Of a stretch of DNA of 64,000 nt, positions 1-7,327 are shown piece by piece; position 1 is the first letter of the stretch, and the number at the start of each line of letters is the position of its first letter. The DNA lies in contig CAXAZF010000001.1 of NCBI GenBank assembly GCA_963973455.1, positions 62,001-126,000 on the forward strand. Reading direction: 5' to 3'. The DNA comes from Marixanthomonas sp002364245. GTDB taxonomy: Bacteria > Bacteroidota > Bacteroidia > Flavobacteriales > Flavobacteriaceae. The notes below the pieces were generated by a model that saw nothing but the letters and a program-made list of their open reading frames with translations, searched no databases and was not told the origin of the DNA. Both the position numbers and the translations under genes were made by a program.

Positions 1-294
1 GTGAAAACCCACTGGAAAAACGTAGAATCCTTAGAAGATGAATTTCACAGCGATGCATCCTACCAAATAGAAATTGTCTTTGATTGGCTCGATGACAAAG
101 AAGTAGACCCAGATGAATGTTTTGAAGATTTCAAGGAATTTAAAAAAGAACACCCTAAATTGTTTTCAAAAACTATTAAAAAACTTATTTGGAAAACAGC
201 AGACGCCATTGCCGCATCATTTGCCGGTAAAAACAAGGCAGAGCTCATTATGCTAGCAAAATTAAAAATGTTGCTTCAAGAAGACAATAAATAA
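1..294 (+). CDS. Hypothetical protein, possibly cut at the window edge
   Basis: The frame is open from the first base, which happens to be a GTG codon, so either this is the true start or the gene continues upstream. The 97 visible residues have an acidic first half (many Asp/Glu, including VDPDECFEDF), a Lys-rich middle, and a helical, hydrophobic end (AELIMLAKLKMLL). There is no signal peptide or catalytic motif that I recognise. It ends 15 bases before the next gene, on the same strand, so the two may be cotranscribed. Function unknown. Confidence 0.5.
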   Translation: MKTHWKNVESLEDEFHSDASYQIEIVFDWLDDKEVDPDECFEDFKEFKKEHPKLFSKTIKKLIWKTADAIAASFAGKNKAELIMLAKLKMLLQEDNK

Positions 295-309
295 ATATAA
301 ATCAACAAT

Positions 310-1185
310 ATGCGCACTCTATTTTTTGTTACAGCCATTTTTATGGTATTTGCCTGTAAAAATGACCCCAAACAAACAGAAGCTGAAACAGAGACTGATG
401 AAAATTTGGTAGAGACTGTAAAAGATTCTGTACCAGCAAACCGTGAAGATGTAGAGCTAAAAAAACAACAATCTATTGTTTTAAAGCAAGAAACACTAAA
501 AGACAAACCTGATGAAAAGTTTGAACTTCAAGAGCTTATCATTACGAAAAACTTCAAAAAAGAAGCAGATCTATACACCTTGGATTTTCATTATCCGTTA
601 TTGAATGAAAAAATAAAAGCTAGCTATTCAAATTTCAACGACTACATTAATGATTATTACTTAGACATTACAGGTGTTGAAGCCGGCATCCTTGAAGACG
701 CAGAACTTATTTGCGACACCATTGCCGCAAACCGGTTTCAAGAAAAACGAACCATCGACTATAAATTATACAATGTAAGCGACAAGTTGATTAGCGTACT
801 GTTTTACAAAGAAAACTTTTATAGGGGTACCTTGCACCCTTCCTATTCTTTCGATTGTATGAACTTTGATTTACAACAGTCTGCTTTTATGACTTTTGAA
901 GACTTTTTTGTGGAAGGCAGCGAAGAAGAACTTCGGAAAATTTTAAATAATTTTTTAGTTGAAAATATGAACGCAGGAGATTTATATTACGACTGTTGGG
1001 AAATTACAGCAGATGACTTTTTTGAGTATAAAAATAACTTTGTGATTAATGACACTTACATTGAATATTATTTTGACGATTGTGTTATCTGTCCTTCCTA
1101 CACGGGTAGTTATTCCATAAAGATTCCGTTGGAAAGATTACTGCCGGTACTTCGGAAAAACAAACAAAACCTATTGTTTGGATAA
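310..1185 (+). CDS. DUF3298/RsiV-like lipoprotein
   Basis: This is a 291-residue predicted lipoprotein. A short hydrophobic signal ends at a lipobox with the acylated Cys at residue 16 (VFAC), followed by an acidic linker. From about residue 70 it resembles the DUF4163/DUF3298 arrangement found in RsiV and PdaC: a beta-rich first part, then a C-terminal part with NFDL, a Phe/Asp-rich DFF segment, and the closing IPLERLLPVL. Such proteins sit on the outer side of the membrane, and their exact role in Bacteroidota is not known. It precedes the trx-deoC-deoD set by 38 bases and may be read with it. The family call is by pattern, so moderately sure. Confidence 0.65.
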   Translation: MRTLFFVTAIFMVFACKNDPKQTEAETETDENLVETVKDSVPANREDVELKKQQSIVLKQETLKDKPDEKFELQELIITKNFKKEADLYTLDFHYPLLNEKIKASYSNFNDYINDYYLDITGVEAGILEDAELICDTIAANRFQEKRTIDYKLYNVSDKLISVLFYKENFYRGTLHPSYSFDCMNFDLQQSAFMTFEDFFVEGSEEELRKILNNFLVENMNAGDLYYDCWEITADDFFEYKNNFVINDTYIEYYFDDCVICPSYTGSYSIKIPLERLLPVLRKNKQNLLFG

Positions 1186-1223
1186 GGAAATTTCGGTATC
1201 TTAAAGTTAATAAAACTATAACT

Positions 1224-1523
1224 ATGAAAAGTAACTTTAATTCGATCATTGAATCTGAAACACCTGTACTTATAGACTTTTATGCCGATTGGTGTGGTCC
1301 TTGCAAATCGTTAGCCCCCATATTAAAACAAGTTAAAGATGAGTTAGGCGATGCCATTAAAATAGTTAAGATAGACGTTGACAAAAACCAACCTTTGGCC
1401 TCCAAATATCAAGTGCGTGGCGTACCTACCATGCTCCTTTTTAAAAACGGAAAACAATTGTGGCGACAAAGTGGTGTGTTGCAAAAAAATGATCTTGTCA
1501 AGATAATCAATCAGCACAGTTAA
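1224..1523 (+). CDS. trxA: Thioredoxin
   Basis: This is a 99-residue cytoplasmic thioredoxin, the usual size for a single-domain member. The redox motif WCGPC lies at residues 23-27, the buried Asp at 18, and the cis-proline loop GVPT ends at residue 69, all as in active thioredoxins. It reduces protein disulfides using electrons from thioredoxin reductase. Its TAA stop shares its last A with the ATG of deoC, so the two are translationally coupled. Linking a thioredoxin to nucleoside breakdown is unusual, and it may be a specialised paralogue and not the main trxA of the cell. Confidence 0.9.
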   Translation: MKSNFNSIIESETPVLIDFYADWCGPCKSLAPILKQVKDELGDAIKIVKIDVDKNQPLASKYQVRGVPTMLLFKNGKQLWRQSGVLQKNDLVKIINQHS

Positions 1524-2191
1524 TGAAGCTAAATCAATACATAGACCATACGTTTTTAAAAGCTACAGCAACTACAAACGATATAGAAAAACTGTGCAAT
1601 GAAGCTAAACAATACAATTTTAAAGCGGTCTGTGTAAATAGTTGCTATGTAAACCTAGCAGCAAAAGAGCTAAAAAATCATAAAATTTTAGTGGCGGCTG
1701 TTGTAGGGTTTCCCTTGGGAGCTATGGCAACGGCAAGCAAAGTGGCAGAAGCTAAAAAATGCATACAAGACGGAGCAGATGAAATTGACATGGTTCTCAA
1801 TATTGGTTTTTTAAAAGGCGGCTTACAAAAACGGGTTGAAGAAGATATTTCTGAAGTAAAAAAAGCAATTGGCGGTCATACTCTAAAAGTAATTTTGGAA
1901 ACCTGTTATTTAACCGATGAAGAAATCACGCTAGCCAGTGCCATCGCCGTAAAAGCAGGAGCCGATTATGTAAAGACCTCTACTGGTTTCGGTACCGGAA
2001 ATGCAACACAAAAAGCGGTTAAGCTAATTAAAAATGCTGTTGGCGAAAAAGCAAAGATAAAAGCATCTGGAGGCATTCGAGACCGAAAAACAGCTTTACA
2101 ATACATCAACTTAGGTGTAGACCGTATTGGCACATCATCGGGAGTGGCAATTGTAACACAAAATACTGAAATCAATGAGTATTCATATTAA
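1523..2191 (+). CDS. deoC: Deoxyribose-phosphate aldolase
   Basis: DeoC cleaves 2-deoxyribose-5-phosphate into acetaldehyde and glyceraldehyde-3-phosphate, the last step of deoxynucleoside salvage. The 222-residue protein is a full TIM barrel. The Schiff-base lysine is K151 in the motif YVKTSTGFGTG, the second active-site lysine is K180 in KIKASGGIR, and the Asp-containing strand DEIDMVLNIG lies at about 86-95. Length is normal for the short bacterial type. It overlaps thioredoxin by one base and the following phosphorylase gene by 17 bases, so the three genes form one tightly coupled unit. Confidence 0.95.
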   Translation: MKLNQYIDHTFLKATATTNDIEKLCNEAKQYNFKAVCVNSCYVNLAAKELKNHKILVAAVVGFPLGAMATASKVAEAKKCIQDGADEIDMVLNIGFLKGGLQKRVEEDISEVKKAIGGHTLKVILETCYLTDEEITLASAIAVKAGADYVKTSTGFGTGNATQKAVKLIKNAVGEKAKIKASGGIRDRKTALQYINLGVDRIGTSSGVAIVTQNTEINEYSY

Positions 2192-2873
2192 CGCAAAACC
2201 AGGCGAAATAGCCGAATGTGTATTATTACCTGGCGATCCACTACGAGCCAAATGGATTGCTGAAACTTTTTTAGAGGAGGCTTTCTGTTATAATGATATT
2301 CGAGGTATGCTTGGTTATACTGGCACCTATAAAGGTAAACGAATCTCGGTACAAGGCACGGGTATGGGTATTCCTTCAGCTTTAATTTATTGCAACGAAT
2401 TAATACGCGATTATGGTGTTAAAAAACTAATACGCGTTGGCAGTGCAGGTTCCTACCAACCTGATATAAAGTTACATGATATTGTAATTGCGATGGCTGC
2501 TTCGTCTACATCGGGCATTAACAACTCACGGTTTGTAAATGCAGATTACTCTCCTACTGCAAATTTCGATTTGTTTATAAAAGCAGCCACTTATGCAAAA
2601 AACAATAATATTCCCATAAAAGCCGGCAATGTACTATCGGCCGATGAATTTTATAGTGATGATGTAAACCATTATAAACAATGGGCAGATTATGGTGTGC
2701 TTTGTGTTGAAATGGAAGCAGCTGGCCTTTATACCATTGCTGCAAAGTACAATGTACAGGCATTGGCTATTTTGACAATTTCAGATTCATTGGTTTCAAA
2801 AAAGGAAATTTCTTCAGCAGAACGGGAAAATACATTGACTACTATGGTAGAGATAGCACTGAATATAGTTTAA
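2175..2873 (+). CDS. deoD: Purine-nucleoside phosphorylase, DeoD type
   Basis: DeoD splits purine (deoxy)nucleosides with phosphate into base and (deoxy)ribose-1-phosphate. The 232-residue protein shows the hexameric DeoD signatures: the N-terminal phosphate-binding stretch LPGDPLRAKWIAE, GTGMGIPSA, the RVGSAGSYQ strand, the EMEAAGLYT substrate segment, and the catalytic Asp in ISDSLV. Its start lies inside the end of deoC (17-base overlap, different frame), which supports coordinated translation. After conversion to the 5-phosphate by a mutase not seen here, the deoxyribose product feeds DeoC. Confidence 0.95.
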   Translation: MSIHINAKPGEIAECVLLPGDPLRAKWIAETFLEEAFCYNDIRGMLGYTGTYKGKRISVQGTGMGIPSALIYCNELIRDYGVKKLIRVGSAGSYQPDIKLHDIVIAMAASSTSGINNSRFVNADYSPTANFDLFIKAATYAKNNNIPIKAGNVLSADEFYSDDVNHYKQWADYGVLCVEMEAAGLYTIAAKYNVQALAILTISDSLVSKKEISSAERENTLTTMVEIALNIV

Positions 2874-2879
2874 TTAATA

Positions 2880-3617
2880 CTAACCGGATAAAAAAACCGA
2901 TAACAAAGTTGTTATCCCTATGATCAAAATAAGTAGTAACACAATATGGTTAAACTGCTTTTGTGAAACCCGGTTTAAAATCTTTTTTCCTATCCAAGTG
3001 CCTAAAATTCCAATTACAATTAAAATAGGGATTAGATATAAAAGGTCTTTCCGCATATATCCATTAAAATAATAGACAATAGTACGACTAAAATCTACAC
3101 CCAAATCTATAACTGCCGAAGTTGCAATAAACTTATCTTTGTTCATTTTAAAAGCCGACAGGGTGATACCTCGAATGGCACCGCCTGTTCCTAAAATACC
3201 AGCGCTTAAACCTGATAGCGTCCCTCCGATAAAGGCATTTTTAGCTGTTGCTTTTACAACCAGCTTTTTAAAAATAAGAAAAAGAAGGCTCAATGCAACC
3301 AAGAAAAACCCTAAAAGATATGTTAGTATTACCGGATCTAGAAATTGACTTAAATATCCGCCAACAATTACAAAGATCACTGCCGGAATGCCCAATTGAA
3401 TAATGACCTTTTTATCTAATCCTTTTCTAAAGAATGCAATCTTTGTGATGTTACTAGATACGTGATATAAAGCTGTAATACCCAATACAGATTGAAAATC
3501 CAGAAAAAAATTGGCGATGGGCACAAAAAAGACAGAAGAACCAAAGCCGCCAACAGTACCCAAAATTTCTGCGAGTATAGATAATACTATAAAAATGGGC
3601 AGGTAGCGACTTAGCAT
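2880..3617 (-). CDS. TauE/SafE-family membrane transporter
   Basis: This is an integral membrane protein of about 245 residues with roughly eight hydrophobic helices, typical of the TauE/SafE (DUF81) family, whose members are proposed to export sulfite or organosulfonates. The Gly-rich repeat halves characteristic of the family are visible: GTVGGFGSSVFF near the start and GLSAGILGTGGAIRG in the middle. The reading frame is open further upstream, but I place the start at 3617 because the earlier ATG at 3647 lies inside the hairpin at 3632-3657 that terminates the upstream gene. It converges with deoD. The substrate cannot be told from sequence. Confidence 0.8.
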   Translation of the reverse strand: MLSRYLPIFIVLSILAEILGTVGGFGSSVFFVPIANFFLDFQSVLGITALYHVSSNITKIAFFRKGLDKKVIIQLGIPAVIFVIVGGYLSQFLDPVILTYLLGFFLVALSLLFLIFKKLVVKATAKNAFIGGTLSGLSAGILGTGGAIRGITLSAFKMNKDKFIATSAVIDLGVDFSRTIVYYFNGYMRKDLLYLIPILIVIGILGTWIGKKILNRVSQKQFNHIVLLLILIIGITTLLSVFLSG

Positions 3618-3627
3618 ATTTGTATAT

Positions 3628-3657
3628 GTAAAAAGGAAAAGTTTCAACTTTTCCTTT
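3628..3657 (-). terminator. Rho-independent terminator after the stress-protein gene
   Basis: A perfect 10-base stem (arms 3632-3641 and 3648-3657) with a 6-base loop is followed, in the minus direction, by five T residues. It lies 17 bases past the stop of the universal stress protein and so ends the hibernation factor/stress protein transcript. It also argues against the upstream start of the TauE gene, whose first ten codons would lie partly inside the hairpin. Confidence 0.75.
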
Positions 3658-3674
3658 ATTAAAAACTATCAATT

Positions 3675-4511
3675 CTAAATTTTAAAAGTAATCACAGGTA
3701 CTTTGCTATGATTTACCACATCTTCGCCAATACTTCCTGAAAAAAAATGAGCTAGACCACGGCGCCCGTGGGTAGGTATTGCAATTACATCTGCTTTAAC
3801 TCTATTACTGTAGTTAAAAATGCCACTTTCTACTGTGTAAGAATTTTGAAAAGCGACATTATTAATAGTGTGTGCATCGTCCAATTTGCTTTTACTTAAA
3901 AAATTGACGATTCGCTCTTCAATTTCATAGGTGCTTTTAAATTCTTCGGCAGGTAAATGCACATACAATAACTTTACCTCTGCATCAAATGCTTGAAAAA
4001 ATTTCATAGCCTTATAATAGGCAGGTAGGTTTTCAACTTTAAAATCACTGGCAAAGACCACTTTGTTTATTTTAAAATCCTCTTGGTCATCCTTTATAAC
4101 CAATACTGGAATTTCAGATGTACGAACCACTTTTTCGGTATTGCTACCCACAAAAACTTCATTCCAGCCTGTGCTGCCGTTAGACCCCATAACAATTAAG
4201 TCACAACTAAAATCTTTTGCAACGGTATCAATCTCTGTAAAAACCTTATAGTTTTGTACTGTAGTTTGTACTTTAATACCGTCTAAAAAACTTTTATCCA
4301 AATATTCTTCAAAACGTTTTTCAGCTAGTTTCATATAATACAGTGCCTCCATCACTTCACGGGATTCGTCTCTATTTACAACCGCCTCGCTAAGGCCTAA
4401 CATATGCACAACAACTAACTCTCCATTGTGTTTCTTTGCGATTGCAGCTGCTGCTTTTAAGGCATAATCTGCGTGTTTTGAAAAATCTGTTGGTACTAAT
4501 ATTTTTTTCAT
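3675..4511 (-). CDS. Tandem-domain universal stress protein (UspA family)
   Basis: A 278-residue cytoplasmic protein made of two UspA domains, residues about 1-140 and 150-278. The first keeps the nucleotide-binding pattern G-x2-G-x9-G-S (MGSNGSTGWNEVFVGS), so it may bind ATP. The second has THGRRGLAHFFSGS, a related glycine loop. The N-terminus (KKILVPTDFSKHADYAL) is typical. Two-domain Usp proteins are common in Bacteroidota and are usually induced in stress or stationary phase. It follows the hibernation factor gene by 20 bases, which supports shared expression during growth arrest. Confidence 0.9.
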   Translation of the reverse strand: MKKILVPTDFSKHADYALKAAAAIAKKHNGELVVVHMLGLSEAVVNRDESREVMEALYYMKLAEKRFEEYLDKSFLDGIKVQTTVQNYKVFTEIDTVAKDFSCDLIVMGSNGSTGWNEVFVGSNTEKVVRTSEIPVLVIKDDQEDFKINKVVFASDFKVENLPAYYKAMKFFQAFDAEVKLLYVHLPAEEFKSTYEIEERIVNFLSKSKLDDAHTINNVAFQNSYTVESGIFNYSNRVKADVIAIPTHGRRGLAHFFSGSIGEDVVNHSKVPVITFKI

Positions 4512-4531
4512 AATTCTGTTCTTTTTTGTTT

Positions 4532-4831
4532 TTATTTTGCCGTAAATAGTGAATGGCGTTTTTCGAGTTGTCGTTCTAAGTCACGAATAGCTTCTTTTAA
4601 GGCCGACTCATAATAGGTACTAGTCGAACTTGTAAAAATCCTAGGCCCTGGAGCACTAAGTTCAATTTCGCAGATACAATCCATTCCTGATCTATCTTGT
4701 CCTTTTTTAAAAAATACTTCGGCACGAATTAACCAATCATACTTTCTGGCAAGCTTATTGAGCTTTTTTGTTAGATACATATTTAACGCTTCACTAGCTT
4801 CCATTTTGACATATTGAACGTTAATCTCCAT
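4532..4831 (-). CDS. Ribosome hibernation-promoting factor (HPF/RaiA family)
   Basis: A 99-residue protein of the short HPF/RaiA/YfiA type, which binds the 30S decoding region and stalls or stores ribosomes in starved cells. It shows the beta-alpha-beta-beta-beta-alpha layout: an opening strand (EINVQYVKMEAS), a basic helix (YLTKKLNKLARKYD), strands around FFKKGQ and CICEIELSAPGP, and a C-terminal basic helix (LKEAIRDLERQLEKRHS). It lacks the C-terminal dimerisation domain of long HPF. It sits first in a two-gene unit with the universal stress protein, a sensible pairing for dormancy. Confidence 0.85.
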   Translation of the reverse strand: MEINVQYVKMEASEALNMYLTKKLNKLARKYDWLIRAEVFFKKGQDRSGMDCICEIELSAPGPRIFTSSTSTYYESALKEAIRDLERQLEKRHSLFTAK

Positions 4832-4853
4832 AGGTTTAGGCTTTAAGTTTTTT

Positions 4854-4861
4854 CAAATATA
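4854..4861 (-). promoter_or_regulatory. Bacteroidota -7 box upstream of the HPF gene
   Basis: The minus strand reads TATATTTG, a perfect match to the TAnnTTTG -7 element, 22 bases before the HPF start. No TTG sits at the usual distance upstream, so the -33 element is weak or missing. An 8-base inverted repeat (4860-4867 and 4894-4901) covers the place where a -33 box would be, which might let an activator or repressor control this stress operon. Confidence 0.5.
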
Positions 4862-5158
4862 GATTGAAACCAAATAAAAAAATATGACTTTTATCAATCT
4901 AGTAAAAAAAAGAAAACAAAGTAATGGAACCTCTTGAAAGCAATTGTCGAGGGTTGCTCCCAAATCATATAAAAACGTTCGAACTCTCTGGGGTTTTTAT
5001 TCTAAACTGTTAAGGTTTTAAAAATAATATTCAAAATTTTTGTTGTAAAAATGATAATCGGCGTTTTAAAAATCTGGTAAGTATTATCAATATTTTTATA
5101 CATAAAGAACTTATTATCAGACAATAAGTCATATATAAATAGTTTCTCTTTCTCCGCT

Positions 5159-5196
5159 AAAAAGCCCGTAAACACAACGTTTATGGGCTTTTTTAT
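5159..5196. terminator. Strong hairpin with flanking A and T runs, no obvious gene
   Basis: Arms 5161-5173 and 5179-5190 pair around the loop ACAAC with one mismatch and are flanked by A-run and T-run, so it would terminate in either direction. The FKBP gene already has its own terminator at 5352-5388, and no plus-strand gene lies upstream. The transcript it ends is therefore unknown, possibly a small RNA or the lost tRNA described for this region. Confidence 0.7.
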
Positions 5197-5351
5197 TTTG
5201 AGGGGCAAAAGATTGTGCTAACCAATATGTAGCCCCCCAACTCGTCACACATACCTCCAACTGTATATAGTTTCAGTTGCTTGTTTTATTAAATCAAGAT
5301 TGAAGTAGTTATCTATCTGACTTAAAGAATTGATAATAAAACTTATACCAC

Positions 5352-5388
5352 AAAAAAAAACCTCTCAAAACGTGTTTCTTGAGAGGTG
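5352..5388 (-). terminator. Terminator of the FKBP lipoprotein gene
   Basis: The arms CCTCTCAA (5361-5368) and TTGAGAGG (5379-5386) form a perfect 8-base stem with a 10-base loop. In the minus direction it is followed by nine T residues. It begins 26 bases after the FKBP stop codon. Confidence 0.85.
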
Positions 5389-5414
5389 TCAGTAAAGCTA
5401 TTAATTTTTATCAA

Positions 5415-6332
5415 TTAACTATCGGGATCTAAATAGTTAGGTATTCCATCACCATCACTATCCATAAATATAATATTCCCGTCATCATCAAACTCTACTT
5501 CAACACTGGTAGCAACACCATCGCCATCATCATCACCATCCACAAAGTTTGGTGAACCATCTCCATCTGTATCATCATCTTCTTCTATGCCATTACCATT
5601 TAAATCTTCTAAAGTGGAAACAACTCCATCTTCATCTTGATCGCCTATTTCAACTTCATAAAGATGAAAAGTAAAAATAAGTTGATCGTACAATTGAATA
5701 CCATTCCCAAAGGGAGGATTACTAAAATAGCCCAAACCACTTGGTATAAAAGCGGCACCGACTCCAAAGTCCTTAAAAGAAAGGGTTCCATCTGCGTTTT
5801 GTTCGGTTAATTCGGGATCTGCCCCGTTAAATTCAATCATCACATCTTGTAGACCGTTTATAATTTGGGTTAAATCAAACTTCACAGGTGAGACGGAACC
5901 ATCAAAAACTTCGCTGTTGCGCATTGTAATGCCAGTATAAGAATTTATTGCAAAATCAGGAAAATTAGGTGATGCACCTGCACCCTGTCTTACGTTTAAA
6001 TAATACAAAGTGTAACTAACATCTTCATCAATACGGTCGTCAACTTCTTTGGACGTGACTTGTTCAATAAGAGGAATTTTATCGGCATTATCACCAGCTA
6101 TGGAATCAAATTTAATGCGATAGTCAAAACCTTCTGGTGGATTTTCAAACTCTTCATAATTATAAAAATGGCTCTCCAAATAAGCTATAATTTCAGCTTC
6201 TGCTATTATCGCCTCTTCTCCTCTATCATGAGGCGGGATAACATCTGGCCCTTCATCATCATTTTTACAGGAAAATAGTAAAAGCACACCTACAAGTGCA
6301 GAAAATAGTATAAAATTGTTTTTTCTCATCAT
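5415..6332 (-). CDS. FKBP-type peptidyl-prolyl isomerase lipoprotein with acidic calcium-type tail
   Basis: A predicted lipoprotein of about 305 residues. The start MMRKNN puts a short signal before the lipobox LLFSC; an in-frame ATG further out (6359) would add nine unlikely residues. The middle (about 85-220) resembles the FKBP fold of gliding-type isomerases: SYTGITMRNSEVFDGS, VKFDLTQIINGLQDVM and the GVGAAFIPSGLGYF segment. The last 75 residues are DGDG-rich (for example DTDGDGSPNFVDGDDDGDGV) and look like thrombospondin type-3 calcium-binding repeats. It probably assists folding of surface proteins at the outer membrane. A weak -7-like TATCTTTC lies at 6349-6356. Confidence 0.85.
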   Translation of the reverse strand: MMRKNNFILFSALVGVLLLFSCKNDDEGPDVIPPHDRGEEAIIAEAEIIAYLESHFYNYEEFENPPEGFDYRIKFDSIAGDNADKIPLIEQVTSKEVDDRIDEDVSYTLYYLNVRQGAGASPNFPDFAINSYTGITMRNSEVFDGSVSPVKFDLTQIINGLQDVMIEFNGADPELTEQNADGTLSFKDFGVGAAFIPSGLGYFSNPPFGNGIQLYDQLIFTFHLYEVEIGDQDEDGVVSTLEDLNGNGIEEDDDTDGDGSPNFVDGDDDGDGVATSVEVEFDDDGNIIFMDSDGDGIPNYLDPDS

Positions 6333-6409
6333 ATTTTTTTTCGGGGCGGAAAGATACAATTTTCCGTTATTTTTGCCCTAAAGATTAACGTAGATTTTTG
6401 AACAGTATT

Positions 6410-6784
6410 ATGAGAGTTGATAAATATTTATGGTGTGTCCGCTATTACAAAACCCGAAGCATTGCTACCAAAGCATGTAAAAAAGGTACTGTACAGGTTA
6501 ACGGTGACACTGTAAAGCCCGCCCGCGATGTATACCCCGGTGATGAAATTAAAGTGCGGAAAAACCAAATTAATTATCAATTGGAAGTTTTAGATCTACC
6601 AAAAAGCAGACTTGGAGCTAAGTTAGTAGATATATACCGAAAAGACACAACCCCCAAAGAAGCTTTTGAAGGGCAAGAAATGTTACAGTACGCCAAAAAA
6701 TACTACCGTAAAAAAGGAACCGGAAGGCCAACAAAGAAAGACAGAAGGGATTTAGAGGATTTTACAGACGCTCAAGAAGAATAA
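6410..6784 (+). CDS. S4-domain RNA-binding protein, Hsp15-like
   Basis: A 124-residue cytoplasmic protein. The S4 RNA-binding domain fills residues 1-60 (MRVDKYLWCVRYYKTRS, ACKKGTVQVNG, YPGDEIKVRK), as in E. coli Hsp15, which rescues 50S subunits carrying peptidyl-tRNA. The C-terminal half is strongly basic (YYRKKGTGRPTKKDRRDL), also as in that family. I start at the ATG at 6410; a TTG four codons earlier is possible but less likely. It is divergent from the FKBP gene and lies 42 bases before the phosphoribosyltransferase gene. Confidence 0.85.
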   Translation: MRVDKYLWCVRYYKTRSIATKACKKGTVQVNGDTVKPARDVYPGDEIKVRKNQINYQLEVLDLPKSRLGAKLVDIYRKDTTPKEAFEGQEMLQYAKKYYRKKGTGRPTKKDRRDLEDFTDAQEE

Positions 6785-6800
6785 TCCCCACCCCTTTTAC

Positions 6801-6808
6801 TATCTTTG
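6801..6808 (+). promoter_or_regulatory. -7 box TATCTTTG before the phosphoribosyltransferase gene
   Basis: A perfect TAnnTTTG element lies 18 bases before the ATG at 6827. It suggests that transcription starts near 6815 and that the TTG-initiated longer frame beginning at 6806 is not used. No clear TTG lies at the -33 position. Confidence 0.45.
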
Positions 6809-6826
6809 AATAAAGTTTATATCCAT

Positions 6827-7327
6827 ATGCAAGAACAGACCGTTATCCTTACCAAAAAACAAATAGCGCATAAAATTAAAAGAATTGCCTATCAAGTGTA
6901 TGAAACCAATGTAGATGAAAAAGAGGTGATTATTGCCGGTATAAAAAACAACGGCTATACATTTGCCAAAAAACTTAAAGCAGCTGTTGAGAATATTTCA
7001 CCCATACAAGTTACCCTTTGCGAAGTAACAATCAACAAAAAAAAGCCAACAGACCCTATTGAAACCTCTATAACCAAAGAAGAGTACACCAACAAATCAC
7101 TATTATTGGTAGATGATGTTTTACACTCTGGGACAACCCTCATTTATGGTGTTAAACATTTTCTTGAAGTACCCCTAAAACAATTTAAAACAGCCGTATT
7201 GGTAGATAGAAATCATAAAAAGTACCCTGTAAAAGCAGATTTTAAAGGTATTTCCCTTTCCACATCGCTTAACGAAAATGTAGCCGTGATCTTTGAAAAA
7301 AATAAAGATCGGGCAATTTTAGAATAG
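6827..7327 (+). CDS. Phosphoribosyltransferase, PyrR-like
   Basis: A 166-residue type I phosphoribosyltransferase. The PRPP-binding loop is clear at about residues 87-99 (LLLVDDVLHSGTT), and the flexible-loop region (TINKKKPTDPIET) lies before it. Overall length and the C-terminal LDRNHKKYPVKADFKG-like segment (here VDRNHKKYPVKADFKG) fit PyrR/UPRTase or hypoxanthine-type members. Bacteroidota carry several such genes and the base acted on cannot be read from sequence. The ATG is preferred because of the -7 box just upstream. It converges with the shikimate kinase gene and overlaps its end by nine bases. Confidence 0.8.
   Translation: MQEQTVILTKKQIAHKIKRIAYQVYETNVDEKEVIIAGIKNNGYTFAKKLKAAVENISPIQVTLCEVTINKKKPTDPIETSITKEEYTNKSLLLVDDVLHSGTTLIYGVKHFLEVPLKQFKTAVLVDRNHKKYPVKADFKGISLSTSLNENVAVIFEKNKDRAILE

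Larger units (their letters stand above)
4832..5414. other. Long intergenic region with tRNA-Ser-like debris and an orphan terminator
   Basis: This 583-base stretch has no convincing gene. It holds the HPF promoter on its left and the FKBP terminator on its right. Between them, the plus strand shows fragments like parts of a serine tRNA: CCTCTTGAAAGCAATTG near 4930 (anticodon-loop-like), GTTCGAACTCTCT at about 4978-4990 (T-arm-like), and CTCTTTCTCCGC at about 5146-5157 (acceptor-end-like), the last followed directly by a strong hairpin at 5159-5196. No full cloverleaf folds. A 68-codon frame on the minus strand (5208-5002) runs through the hairpin and is not believed. It may be a decayed tRNA, an old attachment site, or a small RNA. 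Confidence 0.35.

Noticed and set aside
3618..3647. Upstream start for the TauE-type transporter
   Set aside because: The ATG lies within the terminator hairpin of the preceding gene; the ATG at 3617 gives a normal first helix.
5002..5208. A 68-codon open frame on the minus strand in the long intergenic region
   Set aside because: It runs through the strong hairpin at 5159-5196 and shows no family pattern.
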